Of a stretch of DNA of 64,000 bases, positions 46,633 through 57,060 are shown one piece after another. How positions within the stretch are numbered: position 1 is the stretch's first letter; the number at the start of each line of letters is the position of its first letter. This DNA is from Gerris lacustris (Eukaryota > Arthropoda > Insecta > Hemiptera > Gerridae), in assembly GCA_951217055.1 (NCBI GenBank), contig OX578276.1, positions 37,782,205 to 37,846,204 on the forward strand, written 5' to 3'. The translations under genes were made by a program, and so were the position numbers. The notes beneath the pieces were generated by a model, which made no database searches, was not told the origin of the DNA, and saw nothing but the letters and a program-made list of their open reading frames with translations.

Positions 46633-47121
46633 ATGAGTGTGGCTGCTGGCAAAAGTGTGTCCATTGAGGATCTTGAACCAGAAAACATGGAGAAAGATAT
46701 AGATGAATGTGTCAATGGTGATAGTGATGGAGAATATAATGACAATGCTCAATCTTGTACTAGTTCAAGAACCATTAATCGCAGTTTTAATACTGCTGTG
46801 GATAGTGATAATATTTCAAGACTATCAACTGATGGGCAAAATGCTCAAGTTAAATTACATGATTTTCTTACCTCAATCATTTATGATAAGGGGACTAAAA
46901 ATGAAAAAGAAAAATTGTTTATTTGTCAAATAATTAAATTTGAAAATCAGAAGATTAAGCCTCTTCAAAGTCGCTTCATGCGAAATTACAAAGGATCATT
47001 AGATAAATATATTTTCCCTAATGTGAATGGCATTGATAATGTCTCATTTGAACAAATTAAAACAGTTCTTACAGTCATATCTAATGTGCGTGGTAGATAT
47101 ACATTTAAATCTGTTAATTAA
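46633..47121 (+). CDS. Hypothetical protein, 162 codons
   Basis: An uninterrupted frame from ATG (MSVAAGKSVSIEDLEPENME) to TAA. The first 60 residues are strongly acidic (EKDIDECVNGDSDGEYND), the next are Ser/Asn-rich, and the second half is basic and helical (LHDFLTSIIYDKGTKNEKEK, QIIKFENQKIKPLQSRFMRN). An open, acidic stretch directly upstream (about 46460-46635) may be part of the same protein. I do not recognise a family. Position next to Helitron and Harbinger pieces suggests a transposon-accessory protein, but this is inference. Confidence 0.4.
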   Translation: MSVAAGKSVSIEDLEPENMEKDIDECVNGDSDGEYNDNAQSCTSSRTINRSFNTAVDSDNISRLSTDGQNAQVKLHDFLTSIIYDKGTKNEKEKLFICQIIKFENQKIKPLQSRFMRNYKGSLDKYIFPNVNGIDNVSFEQIKTVLTVISNVRGRYTFKSVN

Positions 47122-47207
47122 TATTTTATATTTTAATTTTGAACAATTTAGTGAATTTTTTTTTACTGTCTCCTTTTTATTATTTTTAATGCTTATATTT
47201 TCTTGTA

Positions 47208-47744
47208 GTTTGTGATTGAAACAGGAAGGAAGTTTTAGTGTCATGCGTCCTTCTAACTCTACATACAACAGTTTGTGTAAAAAAATCACGAAAAAAAGAA
47301 TTGGGCAGCAAAAGTGGCTGGCTGACCGTGAAAAATGTGGTCACATGATTTTATCAAAGGAACTTAGAGAGAACGATCCTGATGATTATAAAAACTATTA
47401 GAGAATGGATTCAGTCTGTTTCGACGATCAAAATACTACAGACTGGTTACATACTGTTCATCGAGACCTGCGTCACTTTTATTAAATTGTTCAAACTTCT
47501 TCAACTCCTTGTGAAATGAGCCTCGCAAGGATTGAATCCTTATCGACACTAGATTCCGATTTGCTTCAGGGTCCTACTTCTTGTGATGTTGGATTAGCGC
47601 ATCGTAGCCCACATTCTTTAAATTTCGATAGAAGTACCAAATCTTTACCTTTTATTTTCCAAAGAGATGGATGCTCGCGGTAGTGGCCGATAAATTCCGT
47701 TAGGAACTCTTTAGATGCATGGCGCATATCCGACCTGACGAAAT
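47208..47744 (+). pseudogene. Harbinger-type transposase N-terminal relic, copy 1
   Basis: The frame 47216-47401 reads SVMRPSNSTYNSLCKKITKK, then QQKWLADREKCGHMILSKEL, then RENDPDDYKNY-stop-RMD. 'L..EL...DP..Y.NYLRM' is the region just before the catalytic domain of PIF/Harbinger (HARBI1-like) transposases. The stop replaces Leu. What follows is frayed. Two further copies lie inside complete elements at 54867-56193 and 62288-63614. This copy lacks the left terminus. Confidence 0.5.
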
Positions 47745-47746
47745 AT

Positions 47747-49388
47747 TTAGGAACGCGGCAGCGTTCCGCCCCGCCAAGTCAAAAAGTCAAAATTTCACAA
47801 AAGCTGCCAGTGTATATATACTGTAGGTGACAAACTAGGGTTTTTGAGGGTCTGCAGTGTGGAATACATACAAGCTACCTAAATATATCAAAATTTAAAA
47901 ACAGGAACTTATTTATAATATTCTGGTGTTTGGTGTTATCACATTAAAGCAAGAGGTAACTATTAGCTATTTCATATAAGATTATCACAGATTTTACTAT
48001 TCTTTAAAAACATAAATTAACAAATAACAAAAAAACTAGTGCTAAAAAATAACAAATAAATAAAGAAAAGTCTTAGTGAACGTTTGTAAACAGGTTAAAA
48101 TTAGTATTATAAGATAAATATTGTACAAGCTTCTAGTTCATTTGTATTGTTTATATTAATTTTTGTTTTGTTTTTATCTTTTTATCTCGAAAGAGGAGCA
48201 ATTTTTCCTTTATAATCAGTTGTTATATTATAATTTATAAAACTTAAAGTATAATGTATATTTTTTTTGCAATATTTACAAATTTTTTTTTAATATTTAC
48301 TATTTCATAGAATCAATCTTATTATTATTATTGTTTAGAAGAATTATAATTGGTAAAGTAAACATATTTAGCAGAGCAGGACGAACTCGTGACAGACGGT
48401 TAAATACCATGTCATATAGCTTTTTTACTATTATGTATTAACCATTGTAAATACCTTCACTCTAATAAAGCAATAAATCTAAAAATATATGTAATAATAA
48501 TATATATTACTGTAATTATACCATTAGTTACTTTTAACATATATATACTTTATAATTAAGGTAGGTATAATTAAGACAATATTAAGAAGGGGTCACTTCG
48601 TTACTTATATAAGGTCAGGATCCAGCTGGATATGCTCAAATGATAGCAACGTTAGTGTATCTAGGTGGCCAAATGCTGCTAAAAATCTTTATATGCTGCT
48701 ACTATAAGAATGTTAAGTTCTTTCAATGTCATAGGTCTCGTAGTTCTCCAATCTCCATAGACCTTGTCCAGCTCTTAACTTTACTTTTATTTGACTCTAA
48801 TGTGTGGGAATAAACAGTTTAGAGAATCCTTTTTTAGGGACCGTACAAAAAGTCATGAAATCTGACCAAAAACCACTAGTGTGGTAAAAAACACCCCGCC
48901 AAGTCTGTGGTTCAAAAAAGTTGTGAAATCAACTTTCAGTCCCGCCAAGTGATGTTGGCACATTCTCCTGGCCCAACACTGTCAACTTTGATATTTATCA
49001 GCTTCTTCTCCTTGGCGGTGTGAGGAAAGCCTTTTAACAGTGTTGTTGAAGGCTCTTCTCGATGCTACAATGATCATTGCTGTAAATCTTTCCCATTATC
49101 AAAAAGCAAATAAAATAGAAATAAGTAATATACAAATTAAGCTTTCAAGGAATGACCCCATGAAACTACTACTTTCTTTGCAGAGGATGCGTGGAATACA
49201 ACCAGTTAACTTTGAGTAGTACTGCAGGCACACCGCCAAGGAGAAGAAGCTGATAAATATCTAAGTTGACAGTGTTGGGCAAGGAGAATGTGCCAATCAC
49301 TTGGCGGGACAGAAAGTTGATTTCACAACTTTTTTGGACCACAGACTTGGCGGGGTGTTTTTTTACCACACTAGTGGTTTTTGGTCAG
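47747..49388. mobile_element. 1.64-kb insertion of uncertain class, defined by empty sites
   Basis: At 55862 and 63285 the duplicated sequence reads 'gacgaaatataactggtac' without interruption. In the first copy 'gacgaaatat' and 'ataactgg' are separated by 1,642 bp, giving an AT dinucleotide on each side. The left end has the hairpin GGAACGC-ggca-GCGTTCC; read on the minus strand the other end starts TCTGACC. An A/T site, a TC start and an end hairpin hint at a minus-strand Helitron, but the end is CTAAA rather than CTRR. The right third contains a 163-bp inverted repeat. No ORF of note. Confidence 0.6.
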
Positions 49389-49390
49389 AT
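48860..49390. repeat. Long inverted repeat, arms of about 163 bp
   Basis: Arm 48860-49022 and arm 49229-49390 are complementary throughout with only scattered mismatches or small indels, separated by 206 bp. The shared text includes 'ctgaccaaaaaccactagtg', 'accccgccaagtctgtgg' and 'cttcttctccttggcggtgtg'. It could be a separate foldback/MITE element nested in the 1.64-kb insertion. Confidence 0.88.
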
Positions 49391-50560
49391 AACTGGTACA
49401 ACTGGTGGGATGACGATATGCCACTGATGTTCTCTAGCGGCGCGTGCAAGACTTAAACTATGGTGCGGGGCGATTCAACACGTGGCGTGGGGCGAATCCC
49501 TTCCCGCTATGCTTTCGTGTGATAATAGCCACTAACGCAGATGATAATCAGAAGGATATTTTTCGCGAATCGTTTGTCAAACCATTTCCCGTATTTTCAT
49601 GGCGTGTACTACGTCCACTAACACACGAACTTTTAGAAATGATTCGGAAAGACGCCACGATTTTCGGAATGAAAAAAACGTCCGTGTATGGCCAGCTAAT
49701 ATCCCCTACGTAGATAAATTCAATATTAGAAGATCAGGGGGGTGCAACTAATTCCTGCCACTGTGGAAATACATGGGCAATTTTAATGACATTCTGGTAT
49801 CCCAGTTCTTCCATCATCTCCAAAAAACTACCAAAAAAAAAAAAATAACAAATAATTCCGTGAAAACCCCTATTTCAAAAGCAAAAGGTAAAAAAATGTT
49901 ATGGAAGAAAAAGTCATTCGGAAACTCTGTGGCGTTACCAGAAGAAGATTACCAACCGCAACCGGATTTAGAACAATTTGAATAATTCATTCATTTTTTT
50001 TACAGAAGAATTGATTGAAATAATAGAAAGCGTTAGTATGCAAAAAAAGAATGGAGGCTTACCAGAAAATATTACTGCGCAAAACAAAAGATTTCATTGC
50101 AATAGAAATACTTATGGGGGTAGTAAAGATGGGCAGTTGGCGTGATTACTGGTCTGATGATACAAGATACGATCAAGTTGCCCAGATTATGTCTAGAAAC
50201 AAGTATCAGAAGATCAGGTCATGTTTACATTTTGCGGACAATGATAATGCTCCAGAGGATCGTTATTACAAACTTAGGCCAGTTTCAGAATACCTAACTA
50301 AAACTTTTGGAAATTGAAGGAATTGAAAACAAATTTTCCACAGACGAAATGATGATAAAATATATAGGACGAAAAGCTGGGAGCAGAAAGCAGTATATCC
50401 CTAAAAAGCCAATCAAATGGGGGTTTAAAATGTTTTCTCGCAGTGGTGTTTCTGGAATCATGAATAACTTTTTTTACTTTGCTGGCCCGGACACCTTCAA
50501 CCATATCCAACTTGAGGGAAAAGAAAAATATGAAGTTTAAGTGTAATTAATTAAGTTATA
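49389..50560 (+). pseudogene. Harbinger right end plus truncated piggyBac transposase, copy 1
   Basis: The Harbinger right terminus ends at 49697 (complement of AGCTGGCCATACACGGACG), followed by AAT. The piggyBac part follows. It reads PISKAKGKKMLWKKKSFGN, LPEEDYQPQPDLEQFE (to 49985), then the main frame 50051-50317: KDFIAIEILMGVVKMGSWRD, YWSDDTRYDQVAQIMSRNKY, QKIRSCLHFADNDNAPEDRY. A shift leads to 50307-50540: ENKFSTDEMMIKYIGRKAGS, RKQYIPKKPIKWGFKMFSRS. The 'TDEMM' Asp is the first catalytic residue. The transposase stops at EGKEKYEV, about 40% of full length, and no later DDE blocks exist. The two frames overlap by a few bases at 50307-50317. Confidence 0.75.
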
Positions 50561-51153
50561 CCCCGATAGACTAAAATTTGATTACATACCTCTTACTTCA
50601 CTAAATAAATTATCCTAGACTTTCGTTTTAAAAGTATTTACTTATAATTCTTCTCCTACCATCTTGCTACCTTTTTTTTTTTTTGTTTGGAGTTTATTTT
50701 CATTTATTTCTTTCCCCCTATAAGTCCATCCCATTTTCTTTATTTCGGTGTTAACTATAGTTACCACAACCTTCGTTTTATTACTTTTCCTCACTACCTA
50801 TAGTAGGAAAAGTACTGTTTTCACCAAAAACAGTTTTCAGCATGACGTCTGTATGTATGTATGTATGTGTGTGTGTGTGTGTGTACTTAAGTTTATATTA
50901 AACTTAAGTTAACATAAATTAAAAAATGTTATTTTAAAAAGTTAGTAAAAAATGTACGTTAAGTTCATAGCTACGGGTGTACAGGTTGCATGCAACGTCA
51001 GAAATACATATTTGATTATAATTGGTATGATTATTATGATTAATATTTTTTGTTTATAACTTTATGCTTTTGTTATCGTGCTAATTATGTCATCGTTAGT
51101 GGAAGTTGAACTTCTATTGTTAATTATAATTTCTTCTGCTCCTAACTGTCTTT
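50560..51153. other. AT-rich spacer with (TATG/TG)n microsatellite
   Basis: Contains the motif TAGTAGGAAAAGTA..GTTTTCACC (50801-50825), also found in every satellite monomer of the array, then a microsatellite of TATG and TG repeats at 50851-50884. No gene. Confidence 0.6.
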
Positions 51154-51650
51154 TAAGCCTTGTTTGCACGGGTCGAGTATTTTAGTAGAGTAGTTTAGTA
51201 ATTTAGTTATTAGTCGAGTAGTTTAGTTGTACTCGAGTGGAACTGTCGAGTGCGCAATTTAGTAGAATTTAGTAGTTTACAATTTATTAGTTAACAACTA
51301 AATAATTTACAATTTATTAGTTAACAACTAAATAATTTACAATTTAGTAGTTAACAATTTATTCAAATTAGTTTCAGACATTCTCAATGCAGCAAAATTA
51401 TTTCTTTTTAAAATTCAATGTCTCGTCCTCTATTTATTTCGATGCGGATATTTTTTCCCAATTCGTTAAGGCACAGGTTTAAACTTAAATGTAAGGCTTT
51501 GCGAACGAGATCCCGTCTCTGTGAAGACACTAATGCACTAAATTCAACGACGTGCAAACACTTACTAAATTTATATTACTCGACTCTCACTAAATTACTC
51601 GACCATGGCTACTAAATACTCAAATACTCGACCCGTGCAAACTAGGCTTT
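51154..51650. mobile_element. PIF/Harbinger-type MITE, short copy
   Basis: Terminal inverted repeats of about 27 bp: AAGCCTTGTTTGCACGGGTC..GAG on the left and the complement of AAGCCTAGTTTGCACGGGTC..GAG on the right. Internally it has repeated TTTAGTAG/TCGAGTA motifs. Target duplication is unclear. The longer copy at 58182-58932 keeps part of a Harbinger transposase, which identifies the superfamily. Confidence 0.8.
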
Positions 51651-52690
51651 CCGCTAATTAATTTAATTACCATCAAAGAAAACAGGTAAGCTCACCTACA
51701 CCTCTGATCCGATACCCTAGTTATATCCCTAATTTGACCCTCTTTTCCCTTGAATACTTATCCTTTATTTTCATTCCATATTAACACCCACCCCTAACCG
51801 ACTGCGTCCGGTAGTAAACCAACGGTCACATCCTCTACGATCATGCAAATGGTACATGGCCTTATTTTCACATCTGATTGAGTAAAAATTTGGTACTACC
51901 ATTTTAAGTATTAGATTTATTTTTATACATTTTATTTTAGTTACTACATACCTACTAAATCCCTTACAAAGTACCTAAATACCTTCAGAAAGTATTATTG
52001 AGGATAATATAATATTATTTAGTTTGTATGTCATGCGTTTCACTGAATTTATGCTCTAATCATTATTATATACTTTTTACGTACTTGATTGTTTGTAAAT
52101 ATTGTTGTGGTAATAAAAAGAGGTACCGATTTACTATAGTTACTGTTCCTACACATATACTTTTTAGTTGAATTAGTTAGTAATTTCTTGTTTTTTATGC
52201 TACAGTTAGCTGACAATTTTGTTGTTTTACTATATGTATTTTACATTTCATAATACCTATGCATTTCCTGACATTTGCATTAGACGATCTCATGCTAATT
52301 ATTTACGTTTTTGTTAGTACTTTATCCTTTACGTTATTTATGGTCTATTTTATATTTTACCCTTCTATACAAAAAAAAGGTAATTTGCAGACTAGTGTAA
52401 TTTGCCTGTTCATATGACCCTCATTTGGTATACGAAATTTGGCATTGTGATACTATTATAATACATAATGTTCTTTTAGTATTTTTGCAAGTGCATCGCA
52501 TTTTCTTTATTTCAGTGATAACTATAGTTACCACAGCCTTCGATTTATTTTTTTTTAATGTATCTAATCCGAATTTATTTAATTAATGTATTAGTATATC
52601 CGAACTTAAGTTAATTTATCACGTAATAAATTTACGTTAAGTACATAGCTACGGAACTTATTTCCTGAAAAGCGTTTAATACGATCATAA
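51651..52690. other. AT-rich spacer of the 7.4-kb duplicated unit
   Basis: No coding motif on either strand. The sequence is matched almost base for base at 58933-60110. Confidence 0.6.
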
Positions 52691-52704
52691 ATTATTCGGG
52701 ACAA

Positions 52705-52926
52705 GTGAAGAGATCGGTTATGCACATCTTCCCACAAGCTGGTAGCACTCGGGGAAAGTATCTCTCGTCAAGGAAGAATCTCGGGGGGATTAGAGTACTG
52801 ATGCTCAAACGGAAACACGGTTGGACGGAGTACATTGTGTGTGGCAAACTCGAACAAGCCCCCCCCCCCCTTCCCCAGGAACACGGCGGAGTCAAGGAAC
52901 CAGGTTTCGAAATTAAACCAAAATAA
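52705..52926 (+). CDS. Hypothetical small ORF, copy 1
   Basis: 73 codons: MKRSVMHIFPQAGSTRGKYL, SSRKNLGGIRVLMLKRKHGW and TEYIVCGKLEQAPPPLPQEH. Its base composition is clearly more GC-rich than its surroundings, and the open frame may extend upstream (RFNTIINYSGQ). I do not recognise a family. A variable C run interrupts the 3' part (10 C here, 9 in copy 2), which changes the downstream frame between copies, so it is likely a relic. Confidence 0.3.
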   Translation: MKRSVMHIFPQAGSTRGKYLSSRKNLGGIRVLMLKRKHGWTEYIVCGKLEQAPPPLPQEHGGVKEPGFEIKPK

Positions 52927-53039
52927 TAACTTTATTAATTTACTCAGTACGTATTATTTTATCATTTACTTGAATTGAGGGAATTAATTATTTATTAGAG
53001 TTACGGTTACAAATCTTATGGATGATTGTTACGATTGTA

Positions 53040-53300
53040 TAGTGTATGGATTACTAAAGTAGATTTATATGTTGAAGATTCTAGTTATTTATAAATTATA
53101 GTTATTTATATGTCAGAGATTATAGTTATTTATAAGTTAGAGGCTATAGTTATTTAAATTTTAGAGATTCTGGTACTTTATACATTATAGATTATAGTTA
53201 TTTAAATTTTAGAGATTCTGGTAATTTATACTTTATAGATTATAGTTATTTATCTTAGAGGCTATAGTTATTGATCTGTTAGAGATAATAATTATATGTA
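53040..53300. repeat. Degenerate AT-rich tandem repeat, copy 1
   Basis: 'tatagttattta' recurs at irregular 25-55 bp intervals with 'gttagaggc' or 'ttttagagattctgg' between. It is repeated almost unchanged at 60460-60720 in the second large copy. Confidence 0.7.
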
Positions 53301-53593
53301 AGTTAGAATTAAAAGTGCAGGTGCGGTAACTAGTGTTATATACTGTCTTCCTGGTTTAATAATAAGTGCCTGGCTAATTGTTTAAGTGTAATTAATTAAG
53401 TTATATCCCGATAGACTAAAATTTGATTTATATACCTCTTACTACTCTAATTAAATTATCCTACACTTTCGTTTTAAAAGTATTTACTTATAATTCTTCT
53501 CCTACCATCTTGCTACCTTTTTTTTTGTTTGGAGTTTATTGTCATTTATTTTTTTCCAGTCTGAAGACTTTGTAGGAGAAGAATTATCTAGAG

Positions 53594-54447
53594 CAGGGGT
53601 GCCCAACCTACGGCCCGCGAGCCGATTTTATGTGGCCCGCGTTGCCATAAAAACGAAGAATTTACAAGCATTCAGAGAATCTATAATATATTAATTTCCT
53701 AATGTCGAACAGCCCAGCTGATTTTGTCCAGCAACATTGGAGAATGGGGAAAACAGAGATCTGTAGCCATTTTACAGCGCCTTGCCCAATGAAGATTTCA
53801 AAAACTCAAAAATGTTTGCTCGTAGCATGTTCTCAGTGTTTGGCTCGACCTATTTTTGCGAACAAACATTTCCAAAAATGAATTACATTAAATCAAAATT
53901 ACGGTCTTCCCCCACAGATGAACACTTAAAATCGTTACATTGGTACAACCAAGTTTGAGCCTAAGTGGAAAGACATTTTAAGTACAAGTGCAAAGTAGTT
54001 TCAAACATCTCACTGAAGCTAAGTTATATACAAACTTGATATTTTGATTAATAACTTTGTAAAATGAACGACTAACTTTTTTGTAATTCATACTGTTATT
54101 TTTTTTTTCTTTTGGGTTTTAGTCCCGATCAACTGCCAGGGTTATTACAGGACGGGGGTTATCCATTATCATACTGTTATTGTTGTGTTTTTATACTTGT
54201 GTGGTTAATTACAATCATTTTAATATATATATTTGAGTGTTTTCTGAAGTAACAGAAAAAAAAAAACTTTATTAACATGGTGTTTCAGCTAAAACCAAAA
54301 CGGAAAATTGACCTTCTAGGAAAGCATAAAAACGTGTTTTATGAGGGTAAAAATCCCCCCCCCCCCGGTACACTACTGGCCCCCGGCCCACCTTCCCTTT
54401 AAATGTTGACAATGTGGCCCTTGATTTAAAAAGGTTGGGCACCCCTG
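53594..54447 (+). mobile_element. hAT deletion derivative in the Helitron fragment, copy 1
   Basis: Inverted ends CAGGGGTGCCCAACCTACGG (left) and the complement of CAGGGGTGCCCAACC (right) are flanked by perfect 8-bp duplications ATCTAGAG (53586-53593 and 54448-54455). Only the C-terminal dimerisation region of the transposase survives: SKMFARSMFSVFGSTYFCEQ then TFPKMNYIKSKLRSSPTDEH (about 53810-53935). This matches hATC domains of GTF2IRD2/ZBED-type proteins. A 69-bp SINE-like insertion (54101-54169) and a C12 run (54357 on) lie inside. Confidence 0.88.
54101..54169 (-). mobile_element. Short SINE-like 3' fragment with 12-bp target duplication
   Basis: The insertion reads as A-tailed on the minus strand (T-run at 54101) and is flanked by perfect CATACTGTTATT duplications at 54089-54100 and 54170-54181. 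The body is 'tagtcccgatcaactgccag' onward. This is a 5'-truncated retrocopy; family unknown. The same insertion is at 61520-61588. Confidence 0.75.
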
Positions 54448-54455
54448 ATCTAGAG

Positions 54456-54863
54456 AGCAGAGGGTAGATATCTTGAGGCAAGGAGGAATGGAAGATAGCT
54501 GAGGAGATCCTATCAAAGTTCTCCTATGCGCACCATCCGGCAAAGCAGCCTTTTTAATAAATAGAGTGACGCTTTACACCGCGATTGCCTTTCCATTGCA
54601 GCAATATGGGGAACAGTTGCCCGAATTGTCAAGTGACATGGCAAATAGCATAAGGGAGAAATTCGGTACGGCGTCAGTCAAGCTTTAAAATTAAGAGCCT
54701 TAAACTCAATTAAAATAAGAAAGCTTCTGATGTCGGGGGTCTTCCAACTAGTGGGGATCAATCGGGCGATCCTCGGGGAGGAGTCGGGATAGCTCCTAGA
54801 CGAATTGATGCAATAATTGCATCAGTAAATTATAACCAAGAAGGAGAACCATTGGATTTAGAC
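54456..54863 (+). pseudogene. Helitron/PIF1 helicase fragment, copy 2
   Basis: Continues the sequence interrupted by the hAT derivative: REQRVDILRQGGMEDS-stop-GDPIKVLLCAPSGKAAFLI, RVTLYTAIAFPLQQYGEQLP, ELSSDMANSIREKFGT. The text then becomes non-coding, with a GINRAILGEESG segment at about 54750. It is about 90% identical to 42280-42540. Here the P-loop region CAPSGKAA is in frame, unlike the 42-kb copy, which has a stop before it. Confidence 0.7.
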
Positions 54864-54866
54864 AAT

Positions 54867-56193
54867 AGCTAGCCATACACGGACGCTCTTTCATTCCGAA
54901 AATAGCGGCATGTGCAAACGGGAGAGGAAAGGAGGAAAGGAAAGAACGGGAATGGAAAATGTGGAGATCAATTTACCCCAAAAGTTTTTCCCTTGGTAAA
55001 TCGTGTCATGTGGAAACGGGAGAGGAAAGAGTGGCAAGGGAAAATGGGGTCGGCTTTTTTGACGAAGGAATTTCTCAAGTGATTGCGCGGCGTGTTATCA
55101 TTTGAAAGGAAAAAACGTTACTGTATGGGAGAAAACCTTTATTTGTCGTGTCATTTGGCCTCGCGCGTTGTCACGTTCAACATTTGAAGAGGATAGAGGG
55201 AAAGTGGAACGGGTTTCCAGTCCAACTTTGGTTTCGCTGCAGTGAAGTGCTGTTTAGGTGTAAATTTTGCTGTATCAATTCTTAAGCTTTTTTAGTTTTA
55301 GTTAGATAAAATAATTTAAGTGTAGTTTGTGATTGTAAACAGGAAGGAAGTTTTAGTGTCATGCGTCCTTCTAACTCTACATACAACAGTTTGTGTAAAA
55401 AAATCACGAAAAAAAGAGTTGGGCAGAAAAAGTGGCTGGCTGACCGTGAAAAATATGGTCACATGAGTTTATCAAAGGAACTTAGAGAGAACGATCCTGA
55501 TGATTATAAAAACTATTAGAGAATGGATTCAGTCTGTTTCGAAGATCAAAATACTACAGACTGGGTACATACTGCTCATCGAGACCTGCGTCACTTTTAT
55601 TAAATTGTTCAAACTTCTTCAACTCCTTGTGAAATGAGCCTCGCAAGGATTGAATCCTTATCGACACTAGATCCCGATTGGCTTCAGGGTCCTACTTCTT
55701 GTGATGTTGGATTAGCGCATCGTAGCCCACATTCTTTAAATTTCGATTAAAGTACCTAATCTTTACTTTTAATTTTCCAAAGAGATGGATGCTCGCGGTA
55801 GTGGCCGATAAATTCCGTTAGGAACTCTTTAGATGCATGGCGCATATCCGACATGACGAAATATAACTGGTACAACTGGTGGGATGACGATATGCCACTA
55901 ATGTTCTCTAGCGGCGCTTGTAAGACTTAAACTATGGTGCGGGGCGATCCAACACGTGGCGTGGGGCGATCCAACACGTGGCGTGGGGCGAATCCCTTCC
56001 CGCTATGCTTTCTGTGTGATAATAGCCACTAACGCAGATGATAATCAGAAGGATATTTTTCGCGAATCGTTTGTCAAACCATTTTCCGTATTTTCATGGC
56101 GTGTACTACGTCCACTAACACACGATTTTTTAGAAATGATTCGGAAAGACGCCACGATTTTCAGAATGAAAGAACGTCCGTGTATGGCCGGCT
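54867..56193 (+). mobile_element. PIF/Harbinger-like element, 1,327 bp, copy 2
   Basis: Termini: AGCTAGCCATACACGGACG at 54867 and the complement of AGCCGGCCATACACGGACG ending at 56193, with about 45 bp of matched ends and 3-bp AAT duplications (54864-54866, 56194-56196). It contains the RPSNSTYNSLCKK..RENDPDDYKNY relic (55360-55520), decayed sequence to 55900, and an open frame ending in the right terminus (55956-56195). Two purine-rich direct repeats, 'cgggagaggaaag', sit at 54918 and 55018. No complete transposase. Confidence 0.75.
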
Positions 56194-56196
56194 AAT

Positions 56197-57060
56197 ATCC
56201 CCTTCGTAGGTTATTAAATTCAATATTAGAAGATCAGGGGGTGCAACTAATTCCTGCCACTGTGGAAATACATGGGTAATTTCAAGGTCATTTTGGTATC
56301 CCAGTTCTTTTATCATCTCCAAAAAACTACCAAACAAAAAAAAAAAAAAAAAAAAAAAAAAATAACAAAACATTCCGTGAAAACCCCTATTTCAAAAGCA
56401 AAAGGTAAAAAAATGTTATGGAAGAAAAAGTCATTCGGAAACTGTGGCGTTACCAGAAGAAGATTACCAACCGCAACCGGATTTAGAACAATTTGAATAT
56501 TTCAGTAATTTTTTTTACAGAAGAATTGATTGAAATAATAGAAACAGAAAGTAAGCGTTAGTATGCAAAAAAAAGAATGGAGGCTTACCAGAAAATATTA
56601 CTGCGGAAGACATAAAAGATTTCATTGCAATAGAAATACTCATGGGAGTAGTAAAGATGGGCAGTTGGCGTGATTACTGGATTATGTCTAGAAACAAGTA
56701 TCAGAAGATCAGGTCATGTTTACATTTTGCGGACAATGATAATGCTCCAGAGGATCGTTATTACAAACTTAGGCCAGTTTCAGAATACCTAACTAAAACT
56801 TTTGGAAATTGAAGGAATTAAAAACAAATTTTCCACAGACGAAATGATGATAAAATATATAGGACGAAAAGCTGGGAGCAGAAAGCAGTATATCCCTAAA
56901 AAGCCCATCAAATGGGGGTTTAAAAAGTTTTCTCGCAGTGGTGTTTCTGGAATCATGAATGACTTTTTTTACTTTGCTGGCCCGGACACCTTCAACCATA
57001 TCCAACTTGAGGGAAAAGAAAAATATGAAGTTGAAGTGTAATTAATTAAGTAATACCCCG
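56197..57060 (+). pseudogene. Truncated piggyBac transposase, copy 2
   Basis: Same segment as at 49700-50560: KSFGNCGVTRRR.., then GGLPENITAEDIKDFIAIEI (better preserved here than in copy 1), LMGVVKMGSWRDYW, MSRNKYQKIRSCLHFADNDN and, after the same shift, KNKFSTDEMMIKYIGRKAGS. A deletion removes the SDDTRYDQVAQ stretch. An A-rich run at 56337-56361 interrupts the upstream part. It ends EGKEKYEVEV-stop at 57041. Confidence 0.75.

Noticed and set aside
50851..50884. TATG/TG repeat considered as part of a CRISPR-like or regulatory array
   Set aside because: It is a simple microsatellite; there are no spacers and the genome is eukaryotic.
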